From contig JBARCX010000037.1 of NCBI GenBank assembly GCA_049794535.1, positions 1-14,685 of the forward strand: 14,685 nt of DNA, in the 5' to 3' direction. This stretch comes from JBARCX01 sp049794535. Lineage in GTDB: Bacteria; Pseudomonadota; Gammaproteobacteria; Xanthomonadales; Rhodanobacteraceae. Shown here piece after piece: positions 14,475-14,685 of the stretch. Below the pieces are notes generated by a model. That model saw nothing but the letters and a program-made list of their open reading frames with translations, was not told the DNA's origin and did no database searches. A program made the translations under genes and the position numbers. Positions within the stretch are counted from its first letter, which is position 1. The number at the start of each line of letters is the position of its first letter.

Positions 14475-14685
14475 ATGAGCCTGATCCATGTACCGGTGTC
14501 CTACGGCGAGCTGATCGACAAGATCACTATTCTCGAGATCAAGTTGCGGCAGATCAGTGACGCAGCGAAGTTGGCCAATGTGCGCAATGAGCTTGATTTG
14601 CTCACCGCAACCTGGGATAGCCATCAGGCATCGAAGACCGATATCAGCGACGAGCGTGCGCGCCTACTGACGGTAAACGAGGACT
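14475..14685 (+). CDS. DUF6165 family protein, 3' end beyond the window
   Basis: The first 70 codons are present and open to the window edge. The N-terminus MSLIHVPVSYGELIDKITIL with the following EIKLRQI and ANVRNELDLL is characteristic of DUF6165 proteins. The segment around residues 12-50 looks like two amphipathic helices, perhaps a coiled coil. GGAG at 14466-14469 stands five bases before the ATG. No function is established that I know of. Its position right after lpxK (where many relatives carry kdsB or a small ycaR gene) suggests a link with lipopolysaccharide or envelope synthesis, but this is inference. It could be read from the lpxK operon or from its own promoter in the 72-base gap. 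Confidence 0.8.
   Translation, partial: MSLIHVPVSYGELIDKITILEIKLRQISDAAKLANVRNELDLLTATWDSHQASKTDISDERARLLTVNED

Noticed and set aside
1..14685. Mobile element, prophage, CRISPR or defence island
   Set aside because: No transposase, integrase, direct-repeat array, tRNA-flanked boundary or composition shift was seen; gene content is conserved housekeeping.

Overview
The window looks like chromosomal, housekeeping DNA of a gammaproteobacterium of the Xanthomonadales type, probably Rhodanobacteraceae (Dyella, Rhodanobacter or Luteibacter-like). This is inferred from gene order, moderately high GC and protein flavour (SdhAF4 ahead of sdhCDAB, one lol permease before lolD, and comEC-exbBD-msbA-lpxK followed by a DUF6165 gene). 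No tRNA, rRNA, CRISPR, phage or IS element was seen. All but the first ~450 bases are densely coding.

Layout. (1) 1-451 has no gene I can support and is downstream of ygfZ. (2) ygfZ (452-1273, minus) is divergent from the succinate dehydrogenase operon sdhAF4-sdhC-sdhD-sdhA-sdhB (1473-5123, plus), which ends at a strong intrinsic terminator (5147-5178). (3) sdhE and an overlapping ygfX/cptA-like gene (5232-5886) follow. (4) lolC/E (lolF-like) and lolD (6023-7973) encode lipoprotein release and end near a long hairpin. (5) comEC/rec2 (8080-10410) encodes the DNA-uptake channel. (6) A likely extended -10 promoter leads into exbB-exbD-msbA-lpxK (10530-14402), with proton-channel subunits coupled to lipid A flipping and the lipid A 4'-kinase. 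(7) A DUF6165 gene starts at 14475 and is cut by the window end.

How the genes work together. The left half is a complex II locus: four structural subunits plus SdhAF4 and SdhE (both acting on the flavoprotein), YgfX (the usual neighbour of SdhE), and YgfZ (linked to Fe-S protein maintenance). The right half is an envelope-biogenesis block covering lipoprotein release, energy coupling, lipid A export and lipid A phosphorylation, with comEC between. I saw no convincing undescribed multi-gene system. The least characterised items are the DUF6165 gene, the YgfX-like membrane protein, the single-permease Lol arrangement and the unassigned left edge.
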